This document shows, one piece after another, positions 46,328 to 55,345 of a DNA stretch of 64,000 nucleotides. The notes below the pieces were generated by a model. The model did not search any database, was not told the DNA's origin, and was given only the letters and a program-made list of their open reading frames with translations. The position numbers were made by a program, and so were the translations under genes. The DNA is taken from NCBI GenBank assembly GCA_947447355.1, contig CANFJF010000010.1:1-64000 (forward strand). The letters run 5' to 3'. Origin of the DNA: Comamonadaceae bacterium (GTDB taxonomy: Bacteria; Pseudomonadota; Gammaproteobacteria; Burkholderiales; Burkholderiaceae_C). Positions within the stretch are counted from its first letter, which is position 1. Each line of letters opens with the position of its first letter.

Positions 46328-47687
46328 TTTTGACCTCGCCGTTTTCCTGCACCAACCATGACTGAATCGCGTTGTTGTGATAAATCGAACGGGTGCCGCG
46401 CACTTCCCACAGCAGTTTGTAGGTGGGCTGCACGTAGCCGGTCTCATCGGTTGCGCGGCTCTGAATGATGGCGGGTTTACCGTCCCACACCCAATCGAGG
46501 TTGAAGCGGCTGAGTGCCTTTGACAGCACCGGCATCTCAAGACGAGCCTGGCGCCAATTGCGTCCACCATCGACCGACACATCGACGTTTTTGATCTTGC
46601 CTTTGCCGGACCAAGCCAGCCCGGTGATGTTGTAAAAACCCTTGTCGAGCAGCACCTGACCGCCCGAGGGCGTGGTGACCACGCTTTTACATTCTTGCAA
46701 GTTGGTGTACTGACGCTGCAGGCCATCTGGCTGCAAGTCGAGGTAGTGAATCGCTTCGTCCTTGGTTGCGTAAGGTTTGTCGCCAAGTTCAACCCGACGC
46801 AGGTATTTGATCCAGCTCACGCCCTGCACGCCGGGCACCACCAAGCGCAAAGGGTAGCCGTTTTCAGGACGCAACATTTCACCGTTTTGCCCATAAGCCA
46901 CCAACACTTCTCCCGAGAGAATCAGGCTCATCGGGATGGTCCGGGTCATGGACGATCCGTCGCCGCCTTCAGCAAGCACGAACTTGCCCTTTTTCAAATC
47001 AGCACCGGCGATTTCGAGCAGGGTGATGAGCGGCACGCCGGTGAACTCACTGCAAGAAATCATGCCGTGGGTGTACTGGCAGGTCGGCACCGCCACGTTC
47101 CCCCATTCAGCAGCAGTGTTAGCACCACATTCAATGACGTGAAAACGCGAGACCGAGGGCAGTCGCATGATCTCGTCCATGGTGAACACAAGCGGCTTGC
47201 TGACCATGCCGTTAACCATGAAACGGTGCTTGGAAGGATCAATGTCCCACCAACCTTGATGATGACGCTCGAAGTGCAATCCGCTCGGGGTGATGATGCC
47301 AAACAGCGATTGCAGAGGTGCAAATGACACCGAGGCTTGCGCCGTCTGGGTCAGCCCCGGGCTTTGCCGGCGCTGCACATTGGTTTCGTATCGTGATGGC
47401 CTGCCATAGCCGTCAGTGACAACGCCCTGCCCCAGACCCTTGCTATGTGCGGGCAGATTGAGAATGTTCGGGTCACCGCCTTCGCTGGGCACCGGGTTGC
47501 CTTGTGCCAACGCGACCGGCGCGGCCAGGCCCGCAGCTGCTACGGCAAATGCGCTGCGAATGAAGTCACGCCGACCATTTTTGGCCTCGGCAACAACGGT
47601 ATGCACGTCCGCACCTTTGAGAAAATTTTCTGGTGCTTTTTGAATCCGACCTGAACCCAGGCCTGCTATCAGGTGTTTGTGCTTCAC
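46311..47687 (-). CDS. soxC: Sulfite dehydrogenase-like molybdoprotein SoxC
   Basis: A 458-residue molybdenum-cofactor protein of the sulfite oxidase family, catalytic subunit of SoxCD. A Tat signal is present (NGRRDFIRSAFAVAAAG). The Mo-ligating Cys is in HVIECGANTAAEWG, and GVPLITLLEIAG, RLVVPGVQGVSWIKYL, and the C-terminal dimerisation domain follow. The start is GTG at 47687 with AAGGAGT six bases upstream. SoxCD presence means sulfane sulfur is fully oxidised to sulfate rather than stored. Confidence 0.95.
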   Translation of the reverse strand: MKHKHLIAGLGSGRIQKAPENFLKGADVHTVVAEAKNGRRDFIRSAFAVAAAGLAAPVALAQGNPVPSEGGDPNILNLPAHSKGLGQGVVTDGYGRPSRYETNVQRRQSPGLTQTAQASVSFAPLQSLFGIITPSGLHFERHHQGWWDIDPSKHRFMVNGMVSKPLVFTMDEIMRLPSVSRFHVIECGANTAAEWGNVAVPTCQYTHGMISCSEFTGVPLITLLEIAGADLKKGKFVLAEGGDGSSMTRTIPMSLILSGEVLVAYGQNGEMLRPENGYPLRLVVPGVQGVSWIKYLRRVELGDKPYATKDEAIHYLDLQPDGLQRQYTNLQECKSVVTTPSGGQVLLDKGFYNITGLAWSGKGKIKNVDVSVDGGRNWRQARLEMPVLSKALSRFNLDWVWDGKPAIIQSRATDETGYVQPTYKLLWEVRGTRSIYHNNAIQSWLVQENGEVKNVQLS

Positions 47688-47870
47688 GTTGACTCCTTGG
47701 GAGTTTGGCTCGTCATTTTTTATCAATCTGTCACAAACGTGTGCAGCTCATACGCGCTATCGACATTTAATTTGTAATATTCGCATTCACTAATATAAAT
47801 GAGTGCCGATAATCCTACGCTCGGTGTTTACCCGAGCATGCCGTGGGTTGTCGTGGTGCCTAGCTTTGTC
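47688..47870. other. Regulatory region upstream of soxC
   Basis: 183 bases between the small cytochrome gene and soxC, AT-rich around 47765-47800. It contains the inverted repeat described separately and, on the minus strand, a short stem GCTCGG/CCGAGC (about 47817-47840) after the cytochrome stop that could end the upstream transcript. It is the likely promoter region for soxCDYZAX. Confidence 0.5.
47779..47806. promoter_or_regulatory. Candidate operator for the ArsR-type sulfur regulator
   Basis: GCATTCA at 47783-47789 and TGAGTGC at 47800-47806 form a near-perfect inverted repeat (one mismatch) with a 10-base spacer. The same stretch holds two overlapping sites of the form ATTC-N8-(T/A)AAT, each one base off the ATTC-N8-GAAT operator described for the ArsR-type sulfide sensor SqrR. 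It lies 92-119 bases before the soxC start. Confidence 0.4.
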
Positions 47871-48191
47871 TCACTTGAAACGGTAGTGATCTCGGTTCAG
47901 CACCGCGCTGATGGCGGTCACTTCATCAGGAAACAAGGCCAAGTTGAGTTCCATGTTGCACTGCTCGATCATGCCGCGCAGAGCGCCCGGCGTGGAGATG
48001 CGGCCGCTGGACTGGTAGATCGCCGATCCGTCACCACCGACCTTGCGCTGGTGGCAGGCCACGCACTGGTTGTCGGCGATCAGTTTCGCGCCCAGCTGCA
48101 GGTCGGCTCCGACAAAAATGGCCGGGCCTTGCGCAGAGGCTGAAACGCTGGCAAGTGACAGCAGCAAAGAAATCAAAAAATGGCGGGTCAT
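47871..48191 (-). CDS. Small periplasmic c-type cytochrome
   Basis: A 106-residue protein with a signal peptide (cleavage near SASAQ, residue 20) and one heme motif CVACH (43-47). A possible axial Met lies in RGMIEQCNMELN, which also has an extra Cys. It starts 32 bases after the SoxH-like gene ends, so the two are likely cotranscribed. It may carry electrons for the sox cluster, or for the adjacent hydrolase if that acts in a quinoprotein pathway. I cannot place it in a named sox family. Confidence 0.8.
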   Translation of the reverse strand: MTRHFLISLLLSLASVSASAQGPAIFVGADLQLGAKLIADNQCVACHQRKVGGDGSAIYQSSGRISTPGALRGMIEQCNMELNLALFPDEVTAISAVLNRDHYRFK

Positions 48192-48223
48192 GGTCGGGGT
48201 GAGTGCAAAACCACAGTATGCCG

Positions 48224-49234
48224 CTACTTGACCTCTCGCTCCATCAGCAAATACGTGTTGTAGGCGTTCATGCGATTCACTGCTTTGAACAGCGGCAGGT
48301 GCTCGAAGCGCGACCAGTTGGCCGCTTCGTAGGCGACGTCAAAGGGCTCCATGTTTTTCGCCGCCTCGGCCATGCTGCTGCGCAAATAGACAAGGTAGTC
48401 TCGCGTCAAGGCCATGTCACTTTTGGCTTCGTTTGACAGCGGACCGTGACCAGGCACGACCACAGCAGTGTCGAAGGTCAGCAGGGTCTCTAAGGACTGA
48501 ATCCAGTGACCGCTGTCGGCTTGCCCGACATAAGGAATGCGGTTTCGAAAAACCAGATCACCGGCAAACAGCACTTTGTCCTGCGGCAGGTAAATCACCA
48601 AGTCTTCTGGCGTGTGGGAGGGGCCGACCGGCTGCAAGACGAAGCGCACGCCACCGACCGTCAACTCGGTTTGGCCATCGATCCATTCATCGGCGGGCAC
48701 CAGCCGGGTGTTCTCGTCAATCCAAGGGAACAACTCTTGCCGCGAACTCTCCATGCGCAAGCGCGCCGTGTCGGACTGCAGATAGTCGCGCGCCGCACCA
48801 TGCGCCACGATGCGCGCGCCCTGCGCCTTGAGGGTCTGCAGACCATAAATATGGTCGGCATGGTAATGCGTGACGATGACGTGGGTGACCGGCAAGGGCG
48901 TGAGCTTGCGAATTTCGACCAGCAGCTGCTCGGCCAAGGCTGGTGAACCCAACGCATCAATGACAACCACGCCCGCGGGGGTGATGACAAAGCCGGCGTT
49001 AGAGATGAAGTTTTGATTAGCGCTGGAGCCCATGGCCGACAGGCCTTCGACATACCAAGCCAGCGTCGACACGCGCTGCGCGCTCATCTTGACCCCATTG
49101 ACACCCTTTGCAGTGGTATCGATGGCGACGGCTTGAGGCGCAACTAAAGACGCAGACTGAGCCTGGACGTGGGCCGCCGGCCAAAGCGCCATCGCCAAAA
49201 CCAGCGCCAGCGCCCGATATTTGATAAACAGCAT
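48224..49234 (-). CDS. Periplasmic metallo-beta-lactamase fold hydrolase, SoxH-like
   Basis: A 336-residue exported protein with a signal peptide (MLFIKYRALALVLAMALW, cleavage near HVQAQ). The metal site is HYHADH (123-128), with further His/Asp ligands in GPSHTPEDL, LFAGDLV and VPGHGP. It resembles SoxH of Paracoccus and the quinoprotein-associated zinc metallohydrolases. SoxH is thought to act on disulfide or thiol adducts of the Sox carrier, but it is not essential. The ATG at 49234 has a strong GGGAGGGGAGAA upstream. Confidence 0.78.
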   Translation of the reverse strand: MLFIKYRALALVLAMALWPAAHVQAQSASLVAPQAVAIDTTAKGVNGVKMSAQRVSTLAWYVEGLSAMGSSANQNFISNAGFVITPAGVVVIDALGSPALAEQLLVEIRKLTPLPVTHVIVTHYHADHIYGLQTLKAQGARIVAHGAARDYLQSDTARLRMESSRQELFPWIDENTRLVPADEWIDGQTELTVGGVRFVLQPVGPSHTPEDLVIYLPQDKVLFAGDLVFRNRIPYVGQADSGHWIQSLETLLTFDTAVVVPGHGPLSNEAKSDMALTRDYLVYLRSSMAEAAKNMEPFDVAYEAANWSRFEHLPLFKAVNRMNAYNTYLLMEREVK

Positions 49235-49325
49235 TTCTCCCCTCCCCTGTGATCGATTAAGTCTTGTCATGGCCGGAGCCAATATAAGTCAAAAGCGAAT
49301 TAAGAAGTTGGGAGAATCCAGCAGA

Positions 49326-51254
49326 TCAGCTCGCCATGAGATCCTTGATCTGCTGCAAAGCGCCGGGGTCGTCCATGCTCGTCACATCGCCAGCATCGCG
49401 GCCTTCGCACACGGCTTGAATCACGCGGCGCAACATTTTGCCGCTGCGGGTTTTAGGCAAGGCCGTAACGAAGCGCACGCGCGCCGGTCTAGCGACAGCG
49501 CCCAGATCGCCATCGACTTGCTTCATGATCTCGCGCTCAAGCTGAAGTGCGACAGCTGGATCATTCATCGCACGGGCATCTCTCAGCACGACGAAAGCCA
49601 TGGCGACTTGTCCCTTCAGGTTGTCAGCGACACCGACCACAGCCACTTCAGCCACCAAGGCATGGCCGGAAATACTTTCTTCGATCTCGCGCGTGCCCAA
49701 ACGGTGACCAGCCACATTGATCACGTCGTCCGTTCGACCGAGGATGAAGTAGTAGCCGTCTTCGTCGCGAATGCCCCAGTCGAAGGTGTTGTAGACCAGC
49801 TTGCCCGGGATGCTCTTCCAATACGTGATGACGAAGCGCGCGTCGTCTTTCCAGATGGTCTGCATGAAGCCTGGCGGCGTCGGGCCGTCCAGCACCACCA
49901 CGCCTTTTTCATTCGGCTGGGTCAGTTCTTCGCCGGTGTTTTCGTGCAGCAGCTTGACGTTGTAGCCGTACATGGGCACACCCGGGCTGCCGAACTTGCT
50001 GGCCATAGGCGCCACGCCATTGGCGACGGTGAGCAGTGGCCAGCCGGTTTCAGTTTGCCAGTAGTTGTCGATGATCGGCACGTTCAGGCCTTCGCTGATC
50101 CAGCGGGCGGTCGGCGCGTCCAACGGTTCACCCGCCAAATACAAAGCGCGCAGACTCGACAGATCGTATTTTTTGAGCAGCGCGGGGTCTTGCTTTTTAA
50201 GCACCCGTACAGCCGTCGGCGCGCTGAACATGCCGGTCACCTTGTACTTTTCGACCAAACTCCACCAGATGCCGCCGTCCGGCTGACCGTCCAAGCCTTG
50301 CGTTGGCAAACCCTCGTACATGATGGTCGCCATGCCAGCAATCAACGGGCCGTAAACGATGTAGCTGTGGCCTACGACCCAGCCAATATCACTGGTAGCG
50401 AAGAAGGTTTCGCCTGCACGGCCGCCAAAAATATACTTCATGCTGGCCGCTAAAGCGACGGTGTAGCCAGCGGTATCGCGCTGCACACCTTTGGGCTTGC
50501 CGGTGGTGCCGCTGGTGTAGATGGTGTAGCTGATGTCGGTCGAGTTCATCGGCTCGCAAGGCACTTGCGCGTCGATGTGTTGCTGCCTTAGTTCAGACCA
50601 CAAATGGTCGCGCCCAGCGACCAGGTCCATCGGTGCGAGTTGCCGGTCAGACAGCAGCACAGCGTCAGGTTTGTGCGTGGCCAAACGAATCGCTTCGTCG
50701 AGCAAAGGCTTGTAAGGGATGGGCTTGCCGCCGCGCGATCCACCGTCAGCGCTGACAATGACTTTCGGTGTGGCGTCGTCAATCCGCGAGGCCAGCGAAC
50801 CACTGGCAAAACCGCCAAACACCACGCAATGAATCGCCCCGATGCGCGCGCAGGCGAGCATCGCAAAAGCGGCGTCAGCCACCATCGGCATGTAGATCAA
50901 CACGCGATCGCCCTTCTGCACGCCCAGCGATTGCAAGCTGGCGGCCATGCGCTGGACTTCACGGTGCAAGTCGCTGAAGGTGTAGGCTTTTTCAGTGCCG
51001 GTTTCGGTCGAGATCGCAATCAGCGCCGCTTGGTCTGCACGCTCTTTCACATGCCGATCAACCGCGTTATGACACAGATTGGTTTGGCCGCCCTCAAACC
51101 AGCGCGCAAATGGCGGGTTGTCGTAGTTGCAGACCCGCTCAAAGGGCTTGAACCAGTCGATCAACTTGGCCTGCTCAGCCCAGAAGGCATCCGGATGGTC
51201 GATGGACTGACGGTAAAAGTCGGCGTAGCTGACGGGGGTCGGCGCGTTGATCAT
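49326..51254 (-). CDS. prpE: Propionyl-CoA synthetase
   Basis: A 642-residue acyl-CoA synthetase of the AMP-forming family. YTSGTTGKPKGVQRD is the ATP-binding motif, NYWQTETGWP and the C-terminal YFILGRTDDVINVAGHR and PKTRSGKMLRR (with the acetylatable Lys) are intact. Sequence resembles PrpE rather than acetyl-CoA synthetase Acs (GGVxQRDTAGY, WWSLVEKYKVTGMFSAPTAVRVL). Other prp genes of the methylcitrate cycle are not adjacent, which is common in Comamonadaceae. Start is ATG just after a GTG. Confidence 0.92.
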   Translation of the reverse strand: MINAPTPVSYADFYRQSIDHPDAFWAEQAKLIDWFKPFERVCNYDNPPFARWFEGGQTNLCHNAVDRHVKERADQAALIAISTETGTEKAYTFSDLHREVQRMAASLQSLGVQKGDRVLIYMPMVADAAFAMLACARIGAIHCVVFGGFASGSLASRIDDATPKVIVSADGGSRGGKPIPYKPLLDEAIRLATHKPDAVLLSDRQLAPMDLVAGRDHLWSELRQQHIDAQVPCEPMNSTDISYTIYTSGTTGKPKGVQRDTAGYTVALAASMKYIFGGRAGETFFATSDIGWVVGHSYIVYGPLIAGMATIMYEGLPTQGLDGQPDGGIWWSLVEKYKVTGMFSAPTAVRVLKKQDPALLKKYDLSSLRALYLAGEPLDAPTARWISEGLNVPIIDNYWQTETGWPLLTVANGVAPMASKFGSPGVPMYGYNVKLLHENTGEELTQPNEKGVVVLDGPTPPGFMQTIWKDDARFVITYWKSIPGKLVYNTFDWGIRDEDGYYFILGRTDDVINVAGHRLGTREIEESISGHALVAEVAVVGVADNLKGQVAMAFVVLRDARAMNDPAVALQLEREIMKQVDGDLGAVARPARVRFVTALPKTRSGKMLRRVIQAVCEGRDAGDVTSMDDPGALQQIKDLMAS

Positions 51255-51349
51255 CACGGGTCTCCGTTTAAACTGAATTTATAATTATTGATAATAAAAC
51301 TTTCAGCGGCCTGACTTTGACAAGACGACGGCGGGCGTCACCCTCGCAC

Positions 51350-51976
51350 TCACTTGATCAGCGACTGCACCCGTTTGAACATCTCGTGATCGGCCGTTCG
51401 CAGCCATTCAAAAGCCACCATTTCGGTGGTGACCAATTCGGCCCCATTTCCGGCCAGACGGTCAAAAGCAGCATCCCGGTTGCGCTCGCTGCGCGAGCTG
51501 CAGGCATCGGTCACAACCCACACGTCAAATTCGTCTTGCAGCAAATCAAGCGCCGTCTGCAGCAAGCAGACGTGCGCTTCGCAACCCGCGATCACGATAG
51601 TGCCGCGACCTTCTTCTTCGGCCGGTGCCGCAGGCTTTTGCAAATGCTTGGGCAGGCTGCGGGCATTGCCGCCAACTGCGGCTTTGCGAACCGGCGGACG
51701 CAACCAATCCGACAGACCGTCGGCCACCGCGCTGAAAGACTGTTTGTTCATCACCCGACCACCGGCTTGCTCAATGGCGGCCTGCAACTCCTGTACATTC
51801 GGGCCCAGATCGTCAGGGCTTTGGGCCGTGCCCCAGACAGGCACTTGGAACGCTTCTGCTAAACGCGTCAGCAGCAGAGCGTTAGCCAGCACTAATTTGT
51901 TCTCAAAAATAGACGGCATCAGTCGGACTTGGTAGTCCACCAGCAACAGTTGGGATTCTTCGACGTCAAGCAGCAT
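51350..51976 (-). CDS. Isochorismatase-family cysteine hydrolase
   Basis: A 208-residue cytoplasmic hydrolase. The family triad is recognisable: Asp in LLVDYQ near the N-terminus and the nucleophile Cys in VIAGCEAHVCLLQTALDLL; the Lys is expected between them. A charged insert of about 25 residues (around 95-120, rich in Lys, Pro and Glu) separates the two halves. The family covers nicotinamidases, carbamoylases and others; the substrate is unknown. The ATG at 51976 is chosen over a TTG four codons upstream. Confidence 0.8.
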   Translation of the reverse strand: MLLDVEESQLLLVDYQVRLMPSIFENKLVLANALLLTRLAEAFQVPVWGTAQSPDDLGPNVQELQAAIEQAGGRVMNKQSFSAVADGLSDWLRPPVRKAAVGGNARSLPKHLQKPAAPAEEEGRGTIVIAGCEAHVCLLQTALDLLQDEFDVWVVTDACSSRSERNRDAAFDRLAGNGAELVTTEMVAFEWLRTADHEMFKRVQSLIK

Positions 51977-52108
51977 GGGGATGTCCAATCAGAGGGATGC
52001 GGACGGATGTCGCCCGCGATGCGGCATCTTGCCAGAAGTCGCAACTGGATACAGCTGAAGACCTCAAGGTCGACAAGCGCCGCCTGAGAGGCTCCATGCG
52101 CACATAAA

Positions 52109-52762
52109 TTACATGCCGCCCAAATCTTGAATGGCATCGACCACCAAGCCGGTGCCAATCGTAATCAGCAAGATGTCTGAGGCAACGCGAACATAACGGT
52201 GGCCTGATGGCGGAACGCCAAGCGAAACCACCATGGCGGCAGGAACCGTGTGGTAGATGACAGTCGGAGCCAAGCGCTGGCCAAGACTGTAATAGCGAAC
52301 TTGTCCCGGTGGCATGCAGCCGTTGTGTTTTCTCGACAATCCAGGTGGGCAACGGCCAGTCCGGTACTGATTACCGTAATAGTCGTGCACAGCAGATCGT
52401 TGCCGATCTTGAAAGAAACCACCGGCTCTCATCTCGACGCGGGCTGGACCTGGTCGAACAGAGCCTCGCTGTTCGTACCCCTGTCGGGCTTGGTTTTGTC
52501 GGTCTTGACGGTCTTGGCCTTGTGGATCAGACCCTCTTCTTTCTTGCCCTTGCGAATGCTGGCCGCCCTTGCCGCGGTCATCTCGTTCACCGCCATCATT
52601 GTCATGACGTCCACCAGGTCCATCGTGCTTTTGAGCCAGCGCTGCGCCGCAAAGCAACAAGGCGGACAGCAAGACCAGCAACTTTCGGCTGAGTGGCGAT
52701 GTCGACACCCTGGCTTGCCTTGCGGACTGTGATGGGGAAAACATAATTGGGGTGGGAGTCAT
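52109..52762 (-). CDS. RcnB-like periplasmic protein with hydrophilic repeat region
   Basis: A 217-residue protein. A signal sequence (LSRKLLVLLSALLLCGAALAQ, ~25-45) leads into a very hydrophilic stretch rich in Gly, Asp, Arg and Gln (QDRQDRQNQARQG). The C-terminal ~60 residues end in YVRVASDILLITIGTGLVVDAIQDLG, the pattern of the RcnB/YohN domain. RcnB in E. coli is a periplasmic nickel/cobalt homeostasis protein; metal binding here is not shown. Two Cys in GRCPPGLSRKHNGCMPP may form a disulfide. The ATG has GAGGA five bases upstream. Confidence 0.7.
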   Translation of the reverse strand: MTPTPIMFSPSQSARQARVSTSPLSRKLLVLLSALLLCGAALAQKHDGPGGRHDNDGGERDDRGKGGQHSQGQERRGSDPQGQDRQDRQNQARQGYEQRGSVRPGPARVEMRAGGFFQDRQRSAVHDYYGNQYRTGRCPPGLSRKHNGCMPPGQVRYYSLGQRLAPTVIYHTVPAAMVVSLGVPPSGHRYVRVASDILLITIGTGLVVDAIQDLGGM

Positions 52763-52981
52763 AATTTTCCTCAGTGTTAGCAAACGAAGCACTGAATCCT
52801 CGTTGAGGCCATCGACTTGACTGCTATTTAAGTTAATTTTTGAATGCCTAGCAACACGAAATCATTAATAAATCAGCATTCATTTTGATTCTAACGTTGC
52901 AACTCAAAGAATTCCTTTGGTATAAGGTAACGGATTGTCTAGTCAGCAATGCTACTGTTACAGGTCTGGTAAAACATCAAC
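52763..52981. other. Divergent intergenic region
   Basis: 219 AT-rich bases between the RcnB-like gene and aat, transcribed away from each other. It holds the aat promoter listed separately. I see no further ORF. Confidence 0.5.
52897..52926 (+). promoter_or_regulatory. Candidate sigma-70 promoter for aat-bpt
   Basis: TTGCAA (-35, 52897-52902) and TATAAG (-10, 52921-52926) are 18 bases apart, with the aat ATG 55 bases further on. Confidence 0.55.
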
Positions 52982-53737
52982 ATGAAGCGATCATCGAATC
53001 CCGTACCGTGGCTCTTGGACGGTGAGGAGTTTCCCGCCGTGAGCAGTGCATGGGGAACTCTCGACCCTGCGCCCGGCTTACTTGCAGCCGGCGGCGCACT
53101 GGACGTCCAAAGCTTGGTTCGAGCCTACAGCGCAGGCATTTTTCCATGGTTCAGTCTGGGACAACCGATTTTGTGGTGGAGCCCAAACCCGCGCATGGTT
53201 CTCAAGACCAGCCATTTCAAATTGCACCGATCACTCAAGAAAACCCTGCGCCGGTTTAGAGAGACCCCGACCTGTGCCGTGCGGTTTGACAGTGCATTCG
53301 ATCAAGTCATTGCCGCTTGTGCCAATGCCCCGCGGGATGGCCAAAAGGGCACTTGGATCGTTCCCGACATGATTGCCGCCTACATTGATCTTCACAAAAA
53401 AGGGCATGCGCACAGTGTTGAAACTTGGGTCAATGGGGAGCTTATCGGAGGACTTTACTGCGTGAATCTGGGCGGTATGGTGTTTGGTGAATCGATGTTC
53501 GCACGCCAAACCGATGCCTCCAAAATAGCCTTGTCCGCCATGGTGGCTTTTTGCAAGGCCAAGGGCGTCAGCATGATAGATTGTCAACAAAATACGCAGC
53601 ACTTGTCATCGTTTGGGGCTAGCGAAATAACCCGTCAAGACTTTGCGGCCCACTTGATTCAAGAGACTGACAAGCTCGCTCCAGAGTGGACATTCGAGAC
53701 CCTCTATTGGGATGAAATTTTGACAAACCACTTTTAA
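52982..53737 (+). CDS. aat: Leucyl/phenylalanyl-tRNA--protein transferase
   Basis: A 251-residue enzyme that adds Leu or Phe from tRNA to proteins with N-terminal Lys or Arg, marking them for ClpS/ClpAP. Typical motifs are [26 protein letters not shown]-type segments near residue 45-70, and [24 protein letters not shown] and IDCQQ in the second half. Length is normal. It is followed after 13 bases by bpt, the second N-degron transferase. Confidence 0.95.
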   Translation: MKRSSNPVPWLLDGEEFPAVSSAWGTLDPAPGLLAAGGALDVQSLVRAYSAGIFPWFSLGQPILWWSPNPRMVLKTSHFKLHRSLKKTLRRFRETPTCAVRFDSAFDQVIAACANAPRDGQKGTWIVPDMIAAYIDLHKKGHAHSVETWVNGELIGGLYCVNLGGMVFGESMFARQTDASKIALSAMVAFCKAKGVSMIDCQQNTQHLSSFGASEITRQDFAAHLIQETDKLAPEWTFETLYWDEILTNHF

Positions 53738-53750
53738 CGCACTGCCTCCC

Positions 53751-54491
53751 GTGACCCACCTCAAAGACCTGCCGTTACAGACTCTGCAGTTTTATGCCAC
53801 GGCGCCCTACCCTTGTAGTTATTTGCCGGACAGACAGGCTCGCTCGCAAGTGGCAACGCCTAGCCACCTGATTCATAACGAGGCTTACTCACAGTTGGTG
53901 GCCAACGGGTTCCGTCGCAGCGGCATGTTCACTTACCGGCCTTACTGCGATGGTTGCCAAGCCTGCATACCGTTACGGGTGGTCGTCAAGGAATTCAAAC
54001 CTGACCGCAGCCTGCGCCGTGCGTCAGACAGGCATCTACATCTCGAAGCGCGGGTACTCAAGCTAGGCTTCACCACGGAGCACTACGACCTATATCTCCG
54101 CTATCAAAAAAGCCGTCACGCCGGCGGTGGTATGGACCAAGACAGCATCGACCAATACACTCAGTTTTTACTGCAAAGCCGAGTCAATTCGCGCTTGGTG
54201 GAATTCAGAGAGCCCCGACCTGACGGCGAAACGGGACCGCTCAGAATGGTCTCGATTTTGGACGTCCTGGATGACGGCATTTCAGCGGTGTACACCTTCT
54301 ACGAACCAGATGCCAACGCAAGCTACGGCAGCTACGGTGTGGTGTGGCAGATTCAACAGGCACGCAGCCTTGGCTTACCGTATGTGTACCTCGGCTATTG
54401 GATCGCACAAAGTCAAAAGATGAATTACAAAGCTCGCTTTAAGCCCCATGAAATACGTGTCAATGGTGACTGGCAGAGGCCAACAGAATGA
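53751..54491 (+). CDS. bpt: Aspartate/glutamate leucyltransferase (Bpt)
   Basis: A 246-residue GNAT-fold transferase that puts Leu on N-terminal Asp or Glu. The N-terminal YPCSYLP, the Cys pair in [13 protein letters not shown] and the [10 protein letters not shown] stretch are typical. It was formerly annotated as arginyltransferase (Ate) by homology; bacterial members transfer leucine. Start is GTG. The tandem aat-bpt arrangement joins both arms of the N-degron pathway in one operon. Confidence 0.93.
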   Translation: MTHLKDLPLQTLQFYATAPYPCSYLPDRQARSQVATPSHLIHNEAYSQLVANGFRRSGMFTYRPYCDGCQACIPLRVVVKEFKPDRSLRRASDRHLHLEARVLKLGFTTEHYDLYLRYQKSRHAGGGMDQDSIDQYTQFLLQSRVNSRLVEFREPRPDGETGPLRMVSILDVLDDGISAVYTFYEPDANASYGSYGVVWQIQQARSLGLPYVYLGYWIAQSQKMNYKARFKPHEIRVNGDWQRPTE

Positions 54492-54540
54492 AGATCGTGA
54501 ATTCAGATTTCACAAAGTAAAATGCAAAAAAGGCTGCCAT

Positions 54541-55332
54541 ATGAAAAATCCAGACACCAGCGCACAAACCACCCCGACGGTTCAGGTGATTGGGCGCATG
54601 TTCACTTTGCTGGAAATTCTTGCAGGGCGGGAAGAAGCTGTTTCCCTCAAAGAGATCAGCGAAAAATCCGGTCTTCACCCCTCTACCGCACATCGCATCT
54701 TGAACGACTTAGCAACGGGACGATTCGTGGAACGCCCTGCTGCGGGCAACTACCGGCTCGGAATGCGTTTGTTGGAGCTCGGTAACTTGGTCAAAGCCCG
54801 CCTCAGCGTGCGTGATGCGGCGCTCATCCCTATGCGTGAACTGCATAAACTCACTCAACAGCCAGTCAACCTCAGCATGCGTCAAGGCGATGAAATCGTC
54901 TATGTGGAGAGGGCTTACAGTGAACGCTCTGGCATGCAGGTGGTCCGCGCCATCGGCGGCCATGCGCCGTTGCATCTGACGTCTGTAGGCAAACTTTTTC
55001 TGGCGTTTGATGACCCGCAACGCCTGCGAAGCTACGCCACTAGAACGGGTCTGCCTGGGCATACTCGCAACAGCATCACTCAATTGGCGACGCTTGAACG
55101 CGAGTTGTCCAAAGCACGCCAATACGGCATCGCTCGGGACAATGAAGAACTGGAACTGGGTGTTCGCTGCATGGCAGCAGGGATTTATGACGATCAAAAC
55201 AAGCTGATCGCCGGGTTGTCTATTTCTGCACCCGCCGACAGGTTAGATGAAAGCTGGCTGCCCAAACTCCAAGCTACAGCGCACGAGATATCTGTGAACC
55301 TTGGCTACAGCCAAGATAAAAAAATCTCGTAA
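54541..55332 (+). CDS. IclR-family transcriptional regulator
   Basis: A 263-residue regulator. The N-terminal winged helix (~15-75) has SLKEISEKSGLHPSTAHRILNDL, and the C-terminal IclR effector domain runs ~90-255 (GHAPLHLTSVGKLFLAF, GIARDNEELELGVRCMAAGI). The ATG at 54541 gives the standard start; the frame could extend back into bpt. Target genes cannot be inferred from the neighbours. It ends 13 bases from the convergent pbpG. Confidence 0.92.
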   Translation: MKNPDTSAQTTPTVQVIGRMFTLLEILAGREEAVSLKEISEKSGLHPSTAHRILNDLATGRFVERPAAGNYRLGMRLLELGNLVKARLSVRDAALIPMRELHKLTQQPVNLSMRQGDEIVYVERAYSERSGMQVVRAIGGHAPLHLTSVGKLFLAFDDPQRLRSYATRTGLPGHTRNSITQLATLERELSKARQYGIARDNEELELGVRCMAAGIYDDQNKLIAGLSISAPADRLDESWLPKLQATAHEISVNLGYSQDKKIS

Positions 55333-55345
55333 GGCGGAAGGTCGA

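Noticed and set aside
46328-46792. Extension of soxD upstream, giving a 506-residue protein
   Set aside because: The added part is an out-of-frame reading of soxC, Cys/Arg/Ser-rich and without homology; a normal signal peptide begins at 46327.
47799-48143. Plus-strand ORF opposite the small cytochrome
   Set aside because: Antisense to a protein with a signal peptide and heme motif; no ribosome site and no recognisable features.
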